A stretch of 64,000 nt of DNA from Verrucomicrobiaceae bacterium (lineage in GTDB: Bacteria > Verrucomicrobiota > Verrucomicrobiia > Verrucomicrobiales > Akkermansiaceae): contig JAIXPW010000263.1 in assembly GCA_027485995.1 (NCBI GenBank), positions 1-64,000 of the forward strand, read 5' to 3'. A model generated the notes under the pieces. That model was not told where the DNA came from. It saw only the letters and a list, made by a program, of their open reading frames with translations, and made no database searches. A program made the translations under genes and the position numbers. How positions within the stretch are numbered: position 1 is the stretch's first letter; each line of letters starts with the position of its first letter. Shown piece after piece: positions 44,002-53,619 of the stretch.

Positions 44002-44589
44002 TCAAGCGGTGGCAGATTCCGAGACGGCGGCGGCTGGCTTGCCGACGTGGGCGACGACGACGTCACCGGCGTGGGTCGGACGAACGCCCTTCGGCAGGAT
44101 CAGCTCGGAAATGTGGAGCGAGGCTCCGATTTCGAGGGCGGTCACGTCAAAGTCGATGGTGTCGGGAAGATCGTTCGGGAGGCAGAGGATTTCGAGCGAG
44201 TGCATGTACTGCTCAATGATGCCGCCGGCCTTCACGCCGACCGCTTCACCGTGAAGGTGGATCGGGATGTGGGCGGTGATTTCGGTGGAATCGTCAACGG
44301 CGAGGAAGTCGGCATGCAGGGCGGCACCGGAAAGCGGGTCGTGCTGGATGGCCTGAAGGAAGGCGAGGCTGGTACCTTCTCCTTCGATCTCGAGGTTGAT
44401 GAGGATGTTTTCCGAAGTGCTGTGGGCAAGCAGTTCCGCGAAGCTCTTGGCATCGACCTTGAGATTCTTGTTCTCGGTCTTGCGGCCGTAGATGACGGAT
44501 GGGAGCCAGCCTTCGCGGCGCATCTGGTTGAGGCGGCCGGAACCGGTGCGGGCACGGGGTGCGGCTTTGATAGTCTGCTTGGTAGCCAT
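44002..44589 (-). CDS. rplY: 50S ribosomal protein L25/Ctc
   Basis: The 195-residue protein from ATG 44589 has the long Ctc (TL5) form: an N-terminal 5S rRNA-binding domain (RLNQMRREGWLPSVIYGR) and the C-terminal beta domain (IPIHLHGEAVGVKAGGIIEQ, LPDTIDFDVTALEIGASLHI). It binds 5S rRNA. A clear -35/-10 promoter lies 62-90 bases upstream. It follows prs, as in many bacteria. Confidence 0.95.
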   Translation of the reverse strand: MATKQTIKAAPRARTGSGRLNQMRREGWLPSVIYGRKTENKNLKVDAKSFAELLAHSTSENILINLEIEGEGTSLAFLQAIQHDPLSGAALHADFLAVDDSTEITAHIPIHLHGEAVGVKAGGIIEQYMHSLEILCLPNDLPDTIDFDVTALEIGASLHISELILPKGVRPTHAGDVVVAHVGKPAAAVSESATA

Positions 44590-44650
44590 GACAGGAAATG
44601 ATGAGGATTGCGGAAATGCTGGAGGTTCCAACCCCCAGACCGGGGGGCGG

Positions 44651-44679
44651 TCAATAGAGGGAGAATCCGGACTTGTCAA
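44651..44679 (-). promoter_or_regulatory. Sigma-70-type promoter of rplY
   Basis: On the minus strand TTGACA (44679-44674) and TATTGA (44656-44651) are separated by 17 bases. The -35 is perfect and the -10 has two mismatches to TATAAT. It lies between prs and rplY. Confidence 0.7.
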
Positions 44680-44744
44680 AATTTTGTTGTCGGAACTCGC
44701 CGGAAGAGGATCGGAGATCGGGGATTTTGGATCCCGGATGCCGC

Positions 44745-45671
44745 TTAGACTTCGAAGAGCGAGGTCACCGACTGGCCCCCGCTGATGCGGCGGATCGCTT
44801 CTCCGAGAAGGGGCGCGATGCCGACGACCTGGACTTTGTCCCCGGCGGCCTGGGGCACGGAGTCGGTGGTGATGATTTCCTCGATGACCGAATCGCGCAG
44901 CCGCTCATGGGCCAGATCGCCCAGAATGGCGTGGGAAACCCCGGCGAAAACGCGCTTGGCCCCGTGTTTTTGCAAAATTTCCGCGGCAGCGGTGAGCGTG
45001 CCGGCGGTTTCCGTCATGTCATCGACGAGGAGGACATCGCGGCCCTCGACGTCGCCGATCACGTTCATGGCTTCCACACGGGTGGCGGAAACACGGTGTT
45101 TGGCGACGATGGCGAGGTCGGCCCCGAGGGCATCGGCATAGGCGCGGGCCATTTTCACGCCGCCTACGTCCGGCGAGACCACGGTGAGGTTCGAGGTGTC
45201 GGGATGACGCTCGCGAAGGTAGCCGATGAGGGCGGATTTCGCGTAAAGGTGGTCCACCGGGATGTCGAAGAAGCCTTGGATCTGCGGGGCGTGGAGGTCC
45301 ATCGTTAGAACGCGGCCAACCCCGGCGGAGGTGAGGAGGTTCGCGACGAGCTTGGCGGTGATCGGAACTCGTGGCTGGTCCTTGCGGTCCTGCCTGGCGT
45401 AGCCGAAAAAGGGGATCACGGCGGTGATCCGGCCTGCACTCGCGCGGCGGGCGGCGTCCACCATGATCAGCAGCTCCATGATGTTGTGGTTCGTCGGCGG
45501 GCAGGACGGTTGGATGATGAACACGTCGGCTCCGCGGATGTTTTCGTTGATCTTGACGAAGGTCTCACCGTCCGGAAAGGCGGTAACATGCACGTCGGCA
45601 AGGGGTTGTCCGATGACATCGGCGATTCGTTCGGCAAGGGCGCGGTGGGCAGTTCCACTGATGAGTTTCAT
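44745..45671 (-). CDS. prs: Ribose-phosphate pyrophosphokinase
   Basis: The 308-residue protein from ATG 45671 shows FPDGETFVKINENIRGADVFIIQ, FGYARQDRK, the signature DLHAPQIQGFF and the PRPP loop DVLLVDDMTETAGTL. It makes PRPP from ribose 5-phosphate and ATP for nucleotide, His and Trp synthesis. The longer frame to 45959 overlaps the divergent exosortase gene and is rejected. Confidence 0.96.
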   Translation of the reverse strand: MKLISGTAHRALAERIADVIGQPLADVHVTAFPDGETFVKINENIRGADVFIIQPSCPPTNHNIMELLIMVDAARRASAGRITAVIPFFGYARQDRKDQPRVPITAKLVANLLTSAGVGRVLTMDLHAPQIQGFFDIPVDHLYAKSALIGYLRERHPDTSNLTVVSPDVGGVKMARAYADALGADLAIVAKHRVSATRVEAMNVIGDVEGRDVLLVDDMTETAGTLTAAAEILQKHGAKRVFAGVSHAILGDLAHERLRDSVIEEIITTDSVPQAAGDKVQVVGIAPLLGEAIRRISGGQSVTSLFEV

Positions 45672-45746
45672 GGGGCGTAGCGGCAGACGGATTGTTGACA
45701 GGAGCAGCGGACTCGGCAACTCTTTGCCGTCGACTTCGCAAAGTTC

Positions 45747-46736
45747 ATGGAACCTTCCCTCCAAACTCCTGCTGAATCTGGATGTTCTGTTCCCGCGAAG
45801 TCGGAGTCGGAAACCCGGTCCGAGTGGATTGCCGTGGCGCTGACGGGAATCGTACTCGTGGTGTTCTACGCCGTCTTCCGGCATTTCGGTCCGATGAAGG
45901 GGGAGCCGGCAGTGGTGACCTGGGCCCGCGCCTGGAACAAGGAGAGCGATTTCGAGCACGGCTGGATCTTCCCTCCACTTGTCATCGGGCTAATCGGATG
46001 GCGGTGGCAGGAGATTCGCGCCTCCCGTGGAGCGGGCGAGTGGCTCGGGCTGTTCGTCGCCCTGGCAGGAGCGGTCTTGTATGTTCTTTCCTACCGGACC
46101 ATTCAGTGGCGCGTGGCGATCATCGGGCTACCGTTCCTGCTCACAGGTTCGGCATGGTATCTTTGGGGACGAAAGACGGCCTTGCTCCTCGCGTTCCCCT
46201 TTTTCCTGACATGGCTCGCCATTCCCGTTGGCTTCCTTCAACAGGCCACCGGCGGCCTTCAGCTAATTGCCAGCAAACTTGCCCACCTTGGTTCCTCGGC
46301 TTGCGGGGTGGTCACCACCTTGAAAGGCAACACCATCACGATGGGGGACGGTTCAGGGTTCAATGTCGATGAGGGTTGCTCCGGGATACGATCCTTGTGG
46401 TCCCTGATGTTGATCGCCGCTGCGTGGACCTATGTGGCGAAGATGTCGTTTTGGAAGAAGTCCGTGCTCTTCCTCAGTGCCTTCCCGATCGCGATCCTCG
46501 GCAACTCACTCCGCCTGATCTCGATTTTCGTCATGGCCGAGTATGGGGATGCCAAGTTCGCCAGAGGACCCTGGCACGATTGGTCGCCCCTGGTGCTGTT
46601 CTACCCGATTTCCCTCCTGCTTCTGCTCACCGCACACTCCTTCCTTGAAGGAGGCCTTCCCTGGAAGGTCTCCCGACGTCGGGTGCTGCGCCGGGTGCAG
46701 GTCAGCCAGTCGCAACCCGAACCCGTCAGCCCATGA
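45747..46736 (+). CDS. Exosortase/archaeosortase family protein
   Basis: The 329-residue membrane protein has about eight hydrophobic segments. The catalytic Cys is C211 in DEGCSGIRS, Arg is R256 in GNSLRLIS, and the His lies in GPWHDWSP. These match the exosortase triad. Exosortases cut PEP-CTERM-type signals during export and occur beside exopolysaccharide loci. The EpsI partner gene overlaps by 4 bases. No clear sorting-signal protein is seen in the window. It lies divergent from prs. Confidence 0.9.
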   Translation: MEPSLQTPAESGCSVPAKSESETRSEWIAVALTGIVLVVFYAVFRHFGPMKGEPAVVTWARAWNKESDFEHGWIFPPLVIGLIGWRWQEIRASRGAGEWLGLFVALAGAVLYVLSYRTIQWRVAIIGLPFLLTGSAWYLWGRKTALLLAFPFFLTWLAIPVGFLQQATGGLQLIASKLAHLGSSACGVVTTLKGNTITMGDGSGFNVDEGCSGIRSLWSLMLIAAAWTYVAKMSFWKKSVLFLSAFPIAILGNSLRLISIFVMAEYGDAKFARGPWHDWSPLVLFYPISLLLLLTAHSFLEGGLPWKVSRRRVLRRVQVSQSQPEPVSP

Positions 46737-47470
46737 ACCGCCAACTGTTCCTGCCCCTCGCACTTGGTGGAGTGATGGCCACCGTCCTGATGCTGCCAAG
46801 CGCCGGGACGATTGCGGAATCCGCGATTCAGATGAAGCTTCCCTCCACGCTCGGCGACTGGCAGTTCCAGATCGCCCAGGCCACTGAGAAGGAGGTCGAT
46901 ATCCTGGCCAAGGACACAACCTTCAGCAAGGCCATCTGTCTCGCCCCGATCCCGGACTCTTACGCCGCCAACGGTCAACCGAATGCGAAGAGGATCGACC
47001 TGTCCGTGGTCCTTTCAGGCATCGACATCAACAACTCGATCCATCGGCCCGAGCGCTGCATGCCCTCCCAGGGCCACCAGATCTATTCCTCGCGATCAGG
47101 CTCGGTCGTCACCGCCATGGGTCGCACCTTTCCTGTGCGCGAACTGACCTCGACTCAAACGATCTCCCTTGATGAGAAGGGCGAGAAAACCATCAGTCTC
47201 GATTGCTTCACCGCTTATTTTTTCGTGGGCCAGAAGACCATCACCGAGGATCATCTGAGGCGCACCTTGATTGACATGAAGGATCGTCTGACCCGTGGCC
47301 AGGACCAACGGTGGGCCTATGTCTCAGCTTCGATGTGGTTTTCCGACAAGGGCGAGTATGGGCTGCCCTCCCGTGAATCCGCAGAAAAAGAAATCCGCCA
47401 GTTCCTTGCGGATCTGGCGGATCAAAACATCGACTGGAAGCAGATTGAGCCAGGCTCTGTCCTACCTTAG
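46733..47470 (+). CDS. EpsI-family exosortase-associated protein
   Basis: The 245-residue protein has an N-terminal membrane anchor (LFLPLALGGVMATVLML), then LPSTLGDWQ, RPERCMPSQGH and the C-terminal region typical of EpsI. Many exosortases carry this domain as a fusion; here it is a separate gene with an ATGA overlap. Its role is unclear but it belongs with exosortase and polysaccharide export. It overlaps the convergent ligase-like gene by 9 bases at its 3' end. Confidence 0.85.
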   Translation: MNRQLFLPLALGGVMATVLMLPSAGTIAESAIQMKLPSTLGDWQFQIAQATEKEVDILAKDTTFSKAICLAPIPDSYAANGQPNAKRIDLSVVLSGIDINNSIHRPERCMPSQGHQIYSSRSGSVVTAMGRTFPVRELTSTQTISLDEKGEKTISLDCFTAYFFVGQKTITEDHLRRTLIDMKDRLTRGQDQRWAYVSASMWFSDKGEYGLPSRESAEKEIRQFLADLADQNIDWKQIEPGSVLP

Positions 47471-49402
47471 CTCGGGCACCACCCCGGGTTCCGCAGTCAC
47501 CCGCGCCTCATCAAGCCATTTGATGAACCCCACCACCCGCTCGTATTCATCGGTCCGGGTGCCATCGAAATAAGCGTTTTTCCGGCTCCGCTCCATCTGG
47601 ATCTTGGCTTCCTGGGCCCAGGCCATGGCCTCGGTCGGCTTTCCGGCTTGCCAGAGCGCATAGGCTCGCCGGTAGGCATGACTGCCATAAGCAAAGCGGG
47701 CGTGGTAAAACATCTCCCGGCTGTCCAAGGCGGGCAGGAGATGACGATAGAGCTCCTCTGCTTCCCGGAGACTTCCGGCAATATCCAACTGGCGAGCCAA
47801 GCCGAGCCTGGCCGCGAAGTCCCAAGGGTGCCGGGCGATGATGCCCCGATGATGTTCCATCAGCACTTCCGTCCATTTACCCGCAATGGGATCCGGGTCG
47901 GACACCGCCAACTCGCTGGCGGTGCGGAGAAGCGACTGCTCAATGCGGAAATCAGGCCGGATCTCGAAAGCCCTCTTCAAGGCGCGATAACGAAGTCCGG
48001 CGTCCACTCCGAGCCCGTCGGCACCAGGTCGCGCAGTCAACCACCAGGCAGCAGCATCGCGCCACCCGACGAGTGCCAGCAGGACCGCAAGAGTCGCTCC
48101 CATCCACGGTCCCGGACGCCTCAAGGGACTTCTTGGCTCAAGACCAACCTTTGACAAGGGCCAGGGCTCACCAGCCACGATTCCGATCAGCAACCCAAGA
48201 AGGATGACGTCGGGGGCCATGTGAAACACGAAACTGAACATCCCTTGTGTCAACATCGCCGCGATCCCAGCGAGTGCCCCAGCCGTCATCCCTGAATCCC
48301 CTGCTTGCGACGATTTCAGCGCGGGACTGATGGCCATAACCGTCATGCCTCGGGCGACGACACCGAAGATCACCAGAACCACGAACGCCAGACCAATCCA
48401 ACCATAGTCTGTGGCCGCCTGCAGGAGCTCGTTGTGAACCATGTCCACGTCGCCGCCCCCGACCCAAAGCTCCGATGGATCCCACTTGTTGAAAACCTCG
48501 TAGGAGAACGACCGGCTGCCACCACCAGTCACCGGATGGTCCAAGGCGAGCTCGACCGCCATCGACGCAAAATCCAGCCTTCCGCTGTCCTCAATCATTC
48601 TCGCGCCGTTCGAGTCAACCCCCCGGGAGGCGAGGGCGATTCTCGCGACGTGCCATGCCCCAATCCCTGCCAGGGGAAGGATGACCGCGAGGGAGATCAG
48701 CACGACCCCGAACCATTTCACCCCGCGCTTCATCAGGTCCAGCACCCAGCACAGGATCAGAACCGTTGCCCCTACGGCAAGTGCGACGAACGCGCCACGA
48801 CTCTGGCTCAGGACGATTCCGGCCAAACAGGCCAGAGCCCCGAACGCCCACCCAAGTCGGACCCATCGCCGACTCCCGGGCAGAGACGCAAGTCCACCGA
48901 GGAGGAATCCGACACCGAGCAGAAAATTCGCGAAGTGGTTGTAATGGCCATAGAAGCCGGAGGGGTAGGTGGCGGTTTCCCGGCCCGCATAGATCGGCGT
49001 GAACGCCGGATCCCTCCACTGCATCACGGCGACCACCACATTGGCGAGGGCCAGCATCATCAGGCCACCGCCTACCAACCGGTGCGAATCCCGTCCTGAA
49101 AGCCAGCCCGCCCAGCAGCATGCGGCCAGTCCGCAGCCAAGCAAGAGACCATCGGATCGTCCGAAATCCGCCACCGGGGACCGAAAGGCGACCCAGGCAG
49201 CATAGGCCCCGGCTCCAGTGACCAGGGTGCCGAGCACAACCGAGCCTCTTGAGGACCCGCCTGCGAACGCACCAATCACCAGGGCAGGCAGCCATGCCAG
49301 GGAGATCAACCCCAGCGAGAGGGGTTCCAGCGAGGAGGAAAAGGCCAGCGCCAATGCCATTGCCAGCACCACCCACAGTCCGGACAAGGTGCTGGCTTTC
49401 AT
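47462..49402 (-). CDS. O-antigen ligase/polymerase-like membrane protein with TPR-like tail
   Basis: The protein has 646 residues. About eleven hydrophobic segments fill residues 1-440, with the Wzy_C-type loop SQSRGAFVALAVG and GGGSRSFSYEVF, where the GGG.R region suits WaaL/Wzy proteins. Residues 450-640 are soluble and helical (TPR-like, EAEELYRHLLPALDSREMFYHARFAYG). It would join or polymerise undecaprenyl-linked glycan units in the periplasm. It overlaps the next gene at 49399-49402. Confidence 0.82.
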   Translation of the reverse strand: MKASTLSGLWVVLAMALALAFSSSLEPLSLGLISLAWLPALVIGAFAGGSSRGSVVLGTLVTGAGAYAAWVAFRSPVADFGRSDGLLLGCGLAACCWAGWLSGRDSHRLVGGGLMMLALANVVVAVMQWRDPAFTPIYAGRETATYPSGFYGHYNHFANFLLGVGFLLGGLASLPGSRRWVRLGWAFGALACLAGIVLSQSRGAFVALAVGATVLILCWVLDLMKRGVKWFGVVLISLAVILPLAGIGAWHVARIALASRGVDSNGARMIEDSGRLDFASMAVELALDHPVTGGGSRSFSYEVFNKWDPSELWVGGGDVDMVHNELLQAATDYGWIGLAFVVLVIFGVVARGMTVMAISPALKSSQAGDSGMTAGALAGIAAMLTQGMFSFVFHMAPDVILLGLLIGIVAGEPWPLSKVGLEPRSPLRRPGPWMGATLAVLLALVGWRDAAAWWLTARPGADGLGVDAGLRYRALKRAFEIRPDFRIEQSLLRTASELAVSDPDPIAGKWTEVLMEHHRGIIARHPWDFAARLGLARQLDIAGSLREAEELYRHLLPALDSREMFYHARFAYGSHAYRRAYALWQAGKPTEAMAWAQEAKIQMERSRKNAYFDGTRTDEYERVVGFIKWLDEARVTAEPGVVPELR

Positions 49403-50166
49403 GGATGAAGATCCGCCTGAGACCAGTATCCTTTGACCGGATGGATCCGCAGCGCTCCTTGCCTGCGGAAGGCCTCGAATTCCTCAGGGCGCTTGGGAAC
49501 TTCCGGAGCCATGAAACGGTCCTGATCTGGGAAAGGCCGCACCCGGAAACCCAGATGATGGGCTGCCGTTGGCAACATCAGTTCAAGATAGATCCTGATG
49601 GGCGGCCGGAGCTTCGCAACGGCGAGAAACGCCTCGACCTTCCAGAAAGATCCACAGCCCAGCATCGATAGAACCACCCTGCGATCATCCCGGACACTGA
49701 TGGAATCCCAGTAATCCATGAAGGCGGGGTCATGTCGGTGATAGGTCAAATGGGGGTGCCCGGTGCCCTCGACCTGGTTCAGGCGATGTCCGGCGACATC
49801 GGCATTTTCGCGACTCAACACCTCCAGCAGGCGGGCATTCAGGCAGGGAACCAGGGGAATCTCGTCGTACTCTGCCAGATGCACATGGCTGACACCGAGC
49901 TTTTCCAAAAAAGGGGCTGCTGCCGCAAACACCCCGAGGTAACTCTGCCGCTCCCTTGGATGATCCCGGGTTCGAAGCTCGGGATCATTCACATACACCG
50001 CATGCTCGACCTGAAGCTTCGAGTAATGGTCCTCTGGTCCTCCGTAGGCGACGATGATCTCCTGCTGGGGATCGTGATCCAGCCAATGGGCGACCATGCG
50101 GGTCACCGCTGCCGGAGGCTCATGGGTCAAAAGCACCGTGGCTACCGTTGGCGCATGAATCGTCAT
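49399..50166 (-). CDS. Glycosyltransferase-like protein of the EPS locus
   Basis: The 255-residue protein from ATG 50166 has VATVLLTHEPPAAVTRMVAHWLDHD, similar to a GT-A opening, and HVHLAEYDEIPLVP where EYD could serve as the DXD metal site. I recognise no named family. It overlaps both neighbours by 4 bases. The upstream frame to 50313 lies in the neighbour's coding region and is not used. A glycan transferase role is inferred. Confidence 0.6.
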   Translation of the reverse strand: MTIHAPTVATVLLTHEPPAAVTRMVAHWLDHDPQQEIIVAYGGPEDHYSKLQVEHAVYVNDPELRTRDHPRERQSYLGVFAAAAPFLEKLGVSHVHLAEYDEIPLVPCLNARLLEVLSRENADVAGHRLNQVEGTGHPHLTYHRHDPAFMDYWDSISVRDDRRVVLSMLGCGSFWKVEAFLAVAKLRPPIRIYLELMLPTAAHHLGFRVRPFPDQDRFMAPEVPKRPEEFEAFRRQGALRIHPVKGYWSQADLHP

Positions 50167-50420
50167 TCCGGACTCAGACGGGGGAAGTCTGGCGCGGTGG
50201 CCCGGGTGAAACCCACGGACTGACGCCAATATCGAATCTTGTCCTGCGAGCAGAAAACCGGCTTCAATGCCACCCCTCCATCGAAGCCGACGACATGAAC
50301 CCGGCCTCTCCACACGATGATGAGGGCGCGTCCAAGAAGCTCGCCTGTCTCCTCATCACGAATGCGGGAACCCAGCAAGCCGATGTACAGGTTTCCGAGT
50401 TTCCGGAGCAATGCGCGCAT
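50163..50420 (-). CDS. Small hypothetical protein of the EPS locus
   Basis: The 85-residue protein starts MRALLRKLGNLYIGLLGSRI. It looks beta-rich (RALIIVWRGRVHVVGFDGG) with no membrane segment or motif known to me. It overlaps the following glycosyltransferase-like gene by ATGA (50163-50166) and lies 23 bases past the sugar transferase stop. Probably a locus-specific accessory protein. Confidence 0.6.
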   Translation of the reverse strand: MRALLRKLGNLYIGLLGSRIRDEETGELLGRALIIVWRGRVHVVGFDGGVALKPVFCSQDKIRYWRQSVGFTRATAPDFPRLSPE

Positions 50421-50443
50421 GCAGGTGATCAGGCTTCGTCGAA

Positions 50444-51889
50444 CTACTTCGCTCCCTTGGCGAGAAGAACCGCCGGGATGGTCTGGAAGAGAATCTTCAC
50501 GTCGAGCCAGATCGACCAGTTGTCGATGTACTGGAGATCAAGATTCACCCAATCCTCGAAGCAGGTGATTTGGTTCCGTCCGCTCACCTGCCAGATGCAG
50601 GTCAGACCCGGCTTCACGCTCAACTTGCGCCGATGGGAGGAATTCTCGATCTTGGGGAGCTCATACATCGCCATCGGGCGAGGTCCCACAAGACTCATCT
50701 CACCTCTTATCACATTGATTAACTGTGGCAGTTCATCAATCGAAAACTTTCTCAGGATCCGTCCGACCGGAAAAATGCGCGGGTCATGCTCGAGCTTGAA
50801 AACCGGGCCAGACATCTGATTGCCCGCCGCGGCCTTCAATTCCTCGAGTTTCTTGTCAGCATCCGGGATCATGGTCCGGAACTTCCACATCTTGAAAGGC
50901 TTGCCATATCTTCCTGCCCGCTCCTGAAAGTAGAACACCGGGCCTGGACTCTGCAGCTTGATGGCGATGGCCGCGATGGCCCAGGCTGGCGAGGAGATCA
51001 GCAGGATAAAGAGAGCTCCCATCCAGTCCATCACCCCTTTGGCAAGCAGCTCCCACGACAGATCCGGAGTTGAGCGCAGCACCAGAAGCGGCTTCCCGCC
51101 CACCATGTCGAAGGTGGGGCGGGCCACCTGTGTCTGCATGAAGTTGGCGGCCACCCAGGCTTCGATTCCCCGTGACTCACAGATCTCGATGGCGGTCCCA
51201 AGCTGATCGAACTGCGCATGCTTGGCCGCAAACATCACCCGCTCGACAGCCTCATCTTCAAGCATCCGCTGAAACTGCTCCCAGTCCTCCGTTCTCAGGT
51301 CATGGCAACCGACGATCCTCCAGAGGATTTTTTCATCCTCAGGGACCTCCGAAAGCCAGAGCTCGATGTCCTCCGGGGTTCCAGCCAGCACGATGGATTC
51401 CTTGCGCCCCTCCGATTGGCTGATCCGGTAGAAATAACGTCCATAGGCCCAGCTCCGGAGGATCAGAAGCACCAAGGCCAGCGGAATCGCGATCAGCAGG
51501 ATGGCACGGCTGGACGCATTGAACTTGAAGAACACCACCATCACCCCGATCGCCAGGGCCAGCACCATGAAGGCGCGCAGGACCTGCAGGATCGCAGGTC
51601 TCAGGCTTTGTCGCAGCGGACGGCGGTAGAACCCGAAGAGTTCAAGCGCCAGAGGCGTGAACGGGACGACGATGAACAGCAGCCAGGTGATCTCCTCCAG
51701 ACCGGAAACCCCCTCCATGTTGACGTTGATGCCTCTCCACTGAAGAAAACTGATCAACGGCTCCCGCAGGAATGCAGCGATGGCAAACGCGCACCAGATC
51801 AACAGGGCGTCTGCGAGCTGGAGGATCTGGATCGAAAAGGACTGGCGGCGATTGAATGACATCAGGAGGTTGGGCGAGAAAACTGACAC
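50444..51889 (-). CDS. Polyprenyl sugar-phosphate transferase (WbaP/WcaJ type)
   Basis: The protein has 481 residues. Four or five N-terminal membrane segments and a Rossmann-like part (about 150-260) precede the sugar transferase domain. The catalytic domain shows the final hairpin segment GALFILLISSPAWAIAAIAIKL, then PVFYFQERAGRYGKPFKMWKFRTM, KFSIDELPQLINVIRGEMSLVGPRP and YIDNWSIWLDVKI. All signature residues are visible. It adds a sugar phosphate to undecaprenyl phosphate, the first step of EPS repeat synthesis. Confidence 0.93.
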   Translation of the reverse strand: MSVFSPNLLMSFNRRQSFSIQILQLADALLIWCAFAIAAFLREPLISFLQWRGINVNMEGVSGLEEITWLLFIVVPFTPLALELFGFYRRPLRQSLRPAILQVLRAFMVLALAIGVMVVFFKFNASSRAILLIAIPLALVLLILRSWAYGRYFYRISQSEGRKESIVLAGTPEDIELWLSEVPEDEKILWRIVGCHDLRTEDWEQFQRMLEDEAVERVMFAAKHAQFDQLGTAIEICESRGIEAWVAANFMQTQVARPTFDMVGGKPLLVLRSTPDLSWELLAKGVMDWMGALFILLISSPAWAIAAIAIKLQSPGPVFYFQERAGRYGKPFKMWKFRTMIPDADKKLEELKAAAGNQMSGPVFKLEHDPRIFPVGRILRKFSIDELPQLINVIRGEMSLVGPRPMAMYELPKIENSSHRRKLSVKPGLTCIWQVSGRNQITCFEDWVNLDLQYIDNWSIWLDVKILFQTIPAVLLAKGAK

Positions 51890-51904
51890 CAGGGGCGAAG
51901 GGGA

Positions 51905-53086
51905 TCAATCCCGGATCGCGTTCCTTACGGACAGGGCAGCGCGACCGCCCTGCGAACTGGCGCTGTAATACTCCGAGATATCGCGGATTCTCTCTTGTGG
52001 AACCCGATCCAATGAAGATCGGACAGCGCCAGAGAGGGCGGTTTGGAAACTCCGCTCATCCAGTGGATCGAACTCAACCCCGGTATCGGAATGACAAAGA
52101 TCCGCTGTTGCCCCGTTGTAGATCGAAAAAAGCTGCGGCAATCCGGCCACCAGTGTCTCAAGGGTGGCCAGTGGCCAGTTGTCATCCAGGGTCGGCAGGA
52201 TCGCCCAGTCGGCGGCAGCGAAGTAACGGGGAAGCTCCGGATGCTGAACAAAGCCCGTGGTCACCACCTTGATGCCGGGATTTTTTCGGATCCATTCCTC
52301 AAGCCACTCCCGATTCTCTCCGTCTCCCAGAATCAGCAGGGAAAAGGTCGGGCAATCGGGCTCTGCCGCCACCCTTGCGGCTGCCGCCGCCATCTGAAGG
52401 ATGCCCTTGCGGGGGGAAAGGCTGCCGGAAAACAGAAACACGCGACCCACCAATCCAAGCTCGGCCCTGACCGCCTCTCGTCTGGATCGCCATTCCTCCA
52501 CTCCCGCGCACCACTCGGTCGTATCGATCCCGGTCATTCCCTCATCCACGCGGGCAGGGTCCGCACCATAGGATTCAAGCAGCCGGGTCGATTCCGGTCC
52601 ATTCGTCCAGAAGCGGGTGGCCTGGCTGACGATCACTCGGCGGATCATCCGTTTGATCAATCCCACATGCCCCTCGGTGTGGAGCGTGCCTTCGGAGTAA
52701 ACCGTCACCGGCACCTTGTGAATGGCTCCGTAAAGCAACGACCACATCGTACGGAAACCGAACTCAGCCGTGATGATCGCATCCGGCTTCGACTCCCTGA
52801 GGGCGCGATAGGTCAACTCAGAAAAATGGAACTGCCTCCGCTCGGTGTAGTGGACATCCTGACGATGACGCTTGTAGATGAACGACCGGCAGTTCTGGGT
52901 GACCATCTTGAACCGACAATCGTCCGTGCCCGTCTGCCAGGCTCGATTGAACTCGGAAAGCGTATCGAGAACCACGGTGAGGTCCACCCGTCGTGCAATC
53001 TCATTGTAGAAGCCGACCCTGTAGGGGGGAAGCATGTTGGTCACCAGCGTGACACGTGGCGTCCGGATGGAGTGGAGATTCGACAT
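51905..53086 (-). CDS. Glycosyltransferase family 4
   Basis: The 393-residue protein has an N-terminal acceptor domain (VTLVTNMLPPYRVGFYNEIA) and a GT-B C-terminal domain (VFLFSGSLSPRKGILQMAAAA, TTGFVQHPELPRYFAAADWAILPTLDDNWPLATLETL). The last run is the E-x7-E-like nucleotide-sugar site. The cytoplasmic protein adds a sugar to the lipid-linked chain. It lies 15 bases upstream of the sugar transferase gene. Confidence 0.9.
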   Translation of the reverse strand: MSNLHSIRTPRVTLVTNMLPPYRVGFYNEIARRVDLTVVLDTLSEFNRAWQTGTDDCRFKMVTQNCRSFIYKRHRQDVHYTERRQFHFSELTYRALRESKPDAIITAEFGFRTMWSLLYGAIHKVPVTVYSEGTLHTEGHVGLIKRMIRRVIVSQATRFWTNGPESTRLLESYGADPARVDEGMTGIDTTEWCAGVEEWRSRREAVRAELGLVGRVFLFSGSLSPRKGILQMAAAAARVAAEPDCPTFSLLILGDGENREWLEEWIRKNPGIKVVTTGFVQHPELPRYFAAADWAILPTLDDNWPLATLETLVAGLPQLFSIYNGATADLCHSDTGVEFDPLDERSFQTALSGAVRSSLDRVPQERIRDISEYYSASSQGGRAALSVRNAIRD

Positions 53087-53091
53087 GGGAT

Positions 53092-53619
53092 TCAGGAGTG
53101 GAACACGACCAGTTTCCGGAAAACGAAGTTCACGAAGGTTGAGATGAAGATGACACCCAGCTTGACCAGCAGATCATTCACCGAGCAGTATGTGATCAGG
53201 TACCAGGCCGCCAATTGCCCGGCGGCAAAGCTGACGGCGGCGGCAGCGGTGAAAAGCACGAACTCTTTTCGGGGCGCATGCTTTCCGGAGATGAACACCC
53301 AACGCCGATTGGTCGAATAGGTAAAGGCATTGGTCGGAATGAAACCTGCGGTGATCTCACACAGGTTCCAGAACAGCCTCGAGGACTCGTACGAGGCACC
53401 CATCAGGTGGATCGCCAGCCAGCGGAACAAGGCGCAACTACCCAGGAAAACGATGACGGAAAGCCCGCCAATCAGAAGGTACTTCGTGAACTGCCAGGAA
53501 CCCGGGGCGTCCGGACGGAGGACCACCGAGAAGGCATTCCGGAAGCCGCGTCTGCGGCCGTCCGACCAGAGCGCGGCCGCGTCACGAAGCGCGTCGAATG
53601 GATATCGGGCAAGACTCAT
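53092..53619 (-). CDS. GtrA family membrane protein
   Basis: The 175-residue protein has four membrane segments from about residue 45: YLLIGGLSVIVFLGSCALF, a second with FIPTNAFTYSTNRRWVF (the GtrA signature), and two more ending in NFVFRKLVVF. GtrA proteins are thought to flip lipid-linked sugars made by GtrB-type enzymes. Two GT2 genes, one GtrB-like, overlap directly upstream. Confidence 0.88.
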   Translation of the reverse strand: MSLARYPFDALRDAAALWSDGRRRGFRNAFSVVLRPDAPGSWQFTKYLLIGGLSVIVFLGSCALFRWLAIHLMGASYESSRLFWNLCEITAGFIPTNAFTYSTNRRWVFISGKHAPRKEFVLFTAAAAVSFAAGQLAAWYLITYCSVNDLLVKLGVIFISTFVNFVFRKLVVFHS

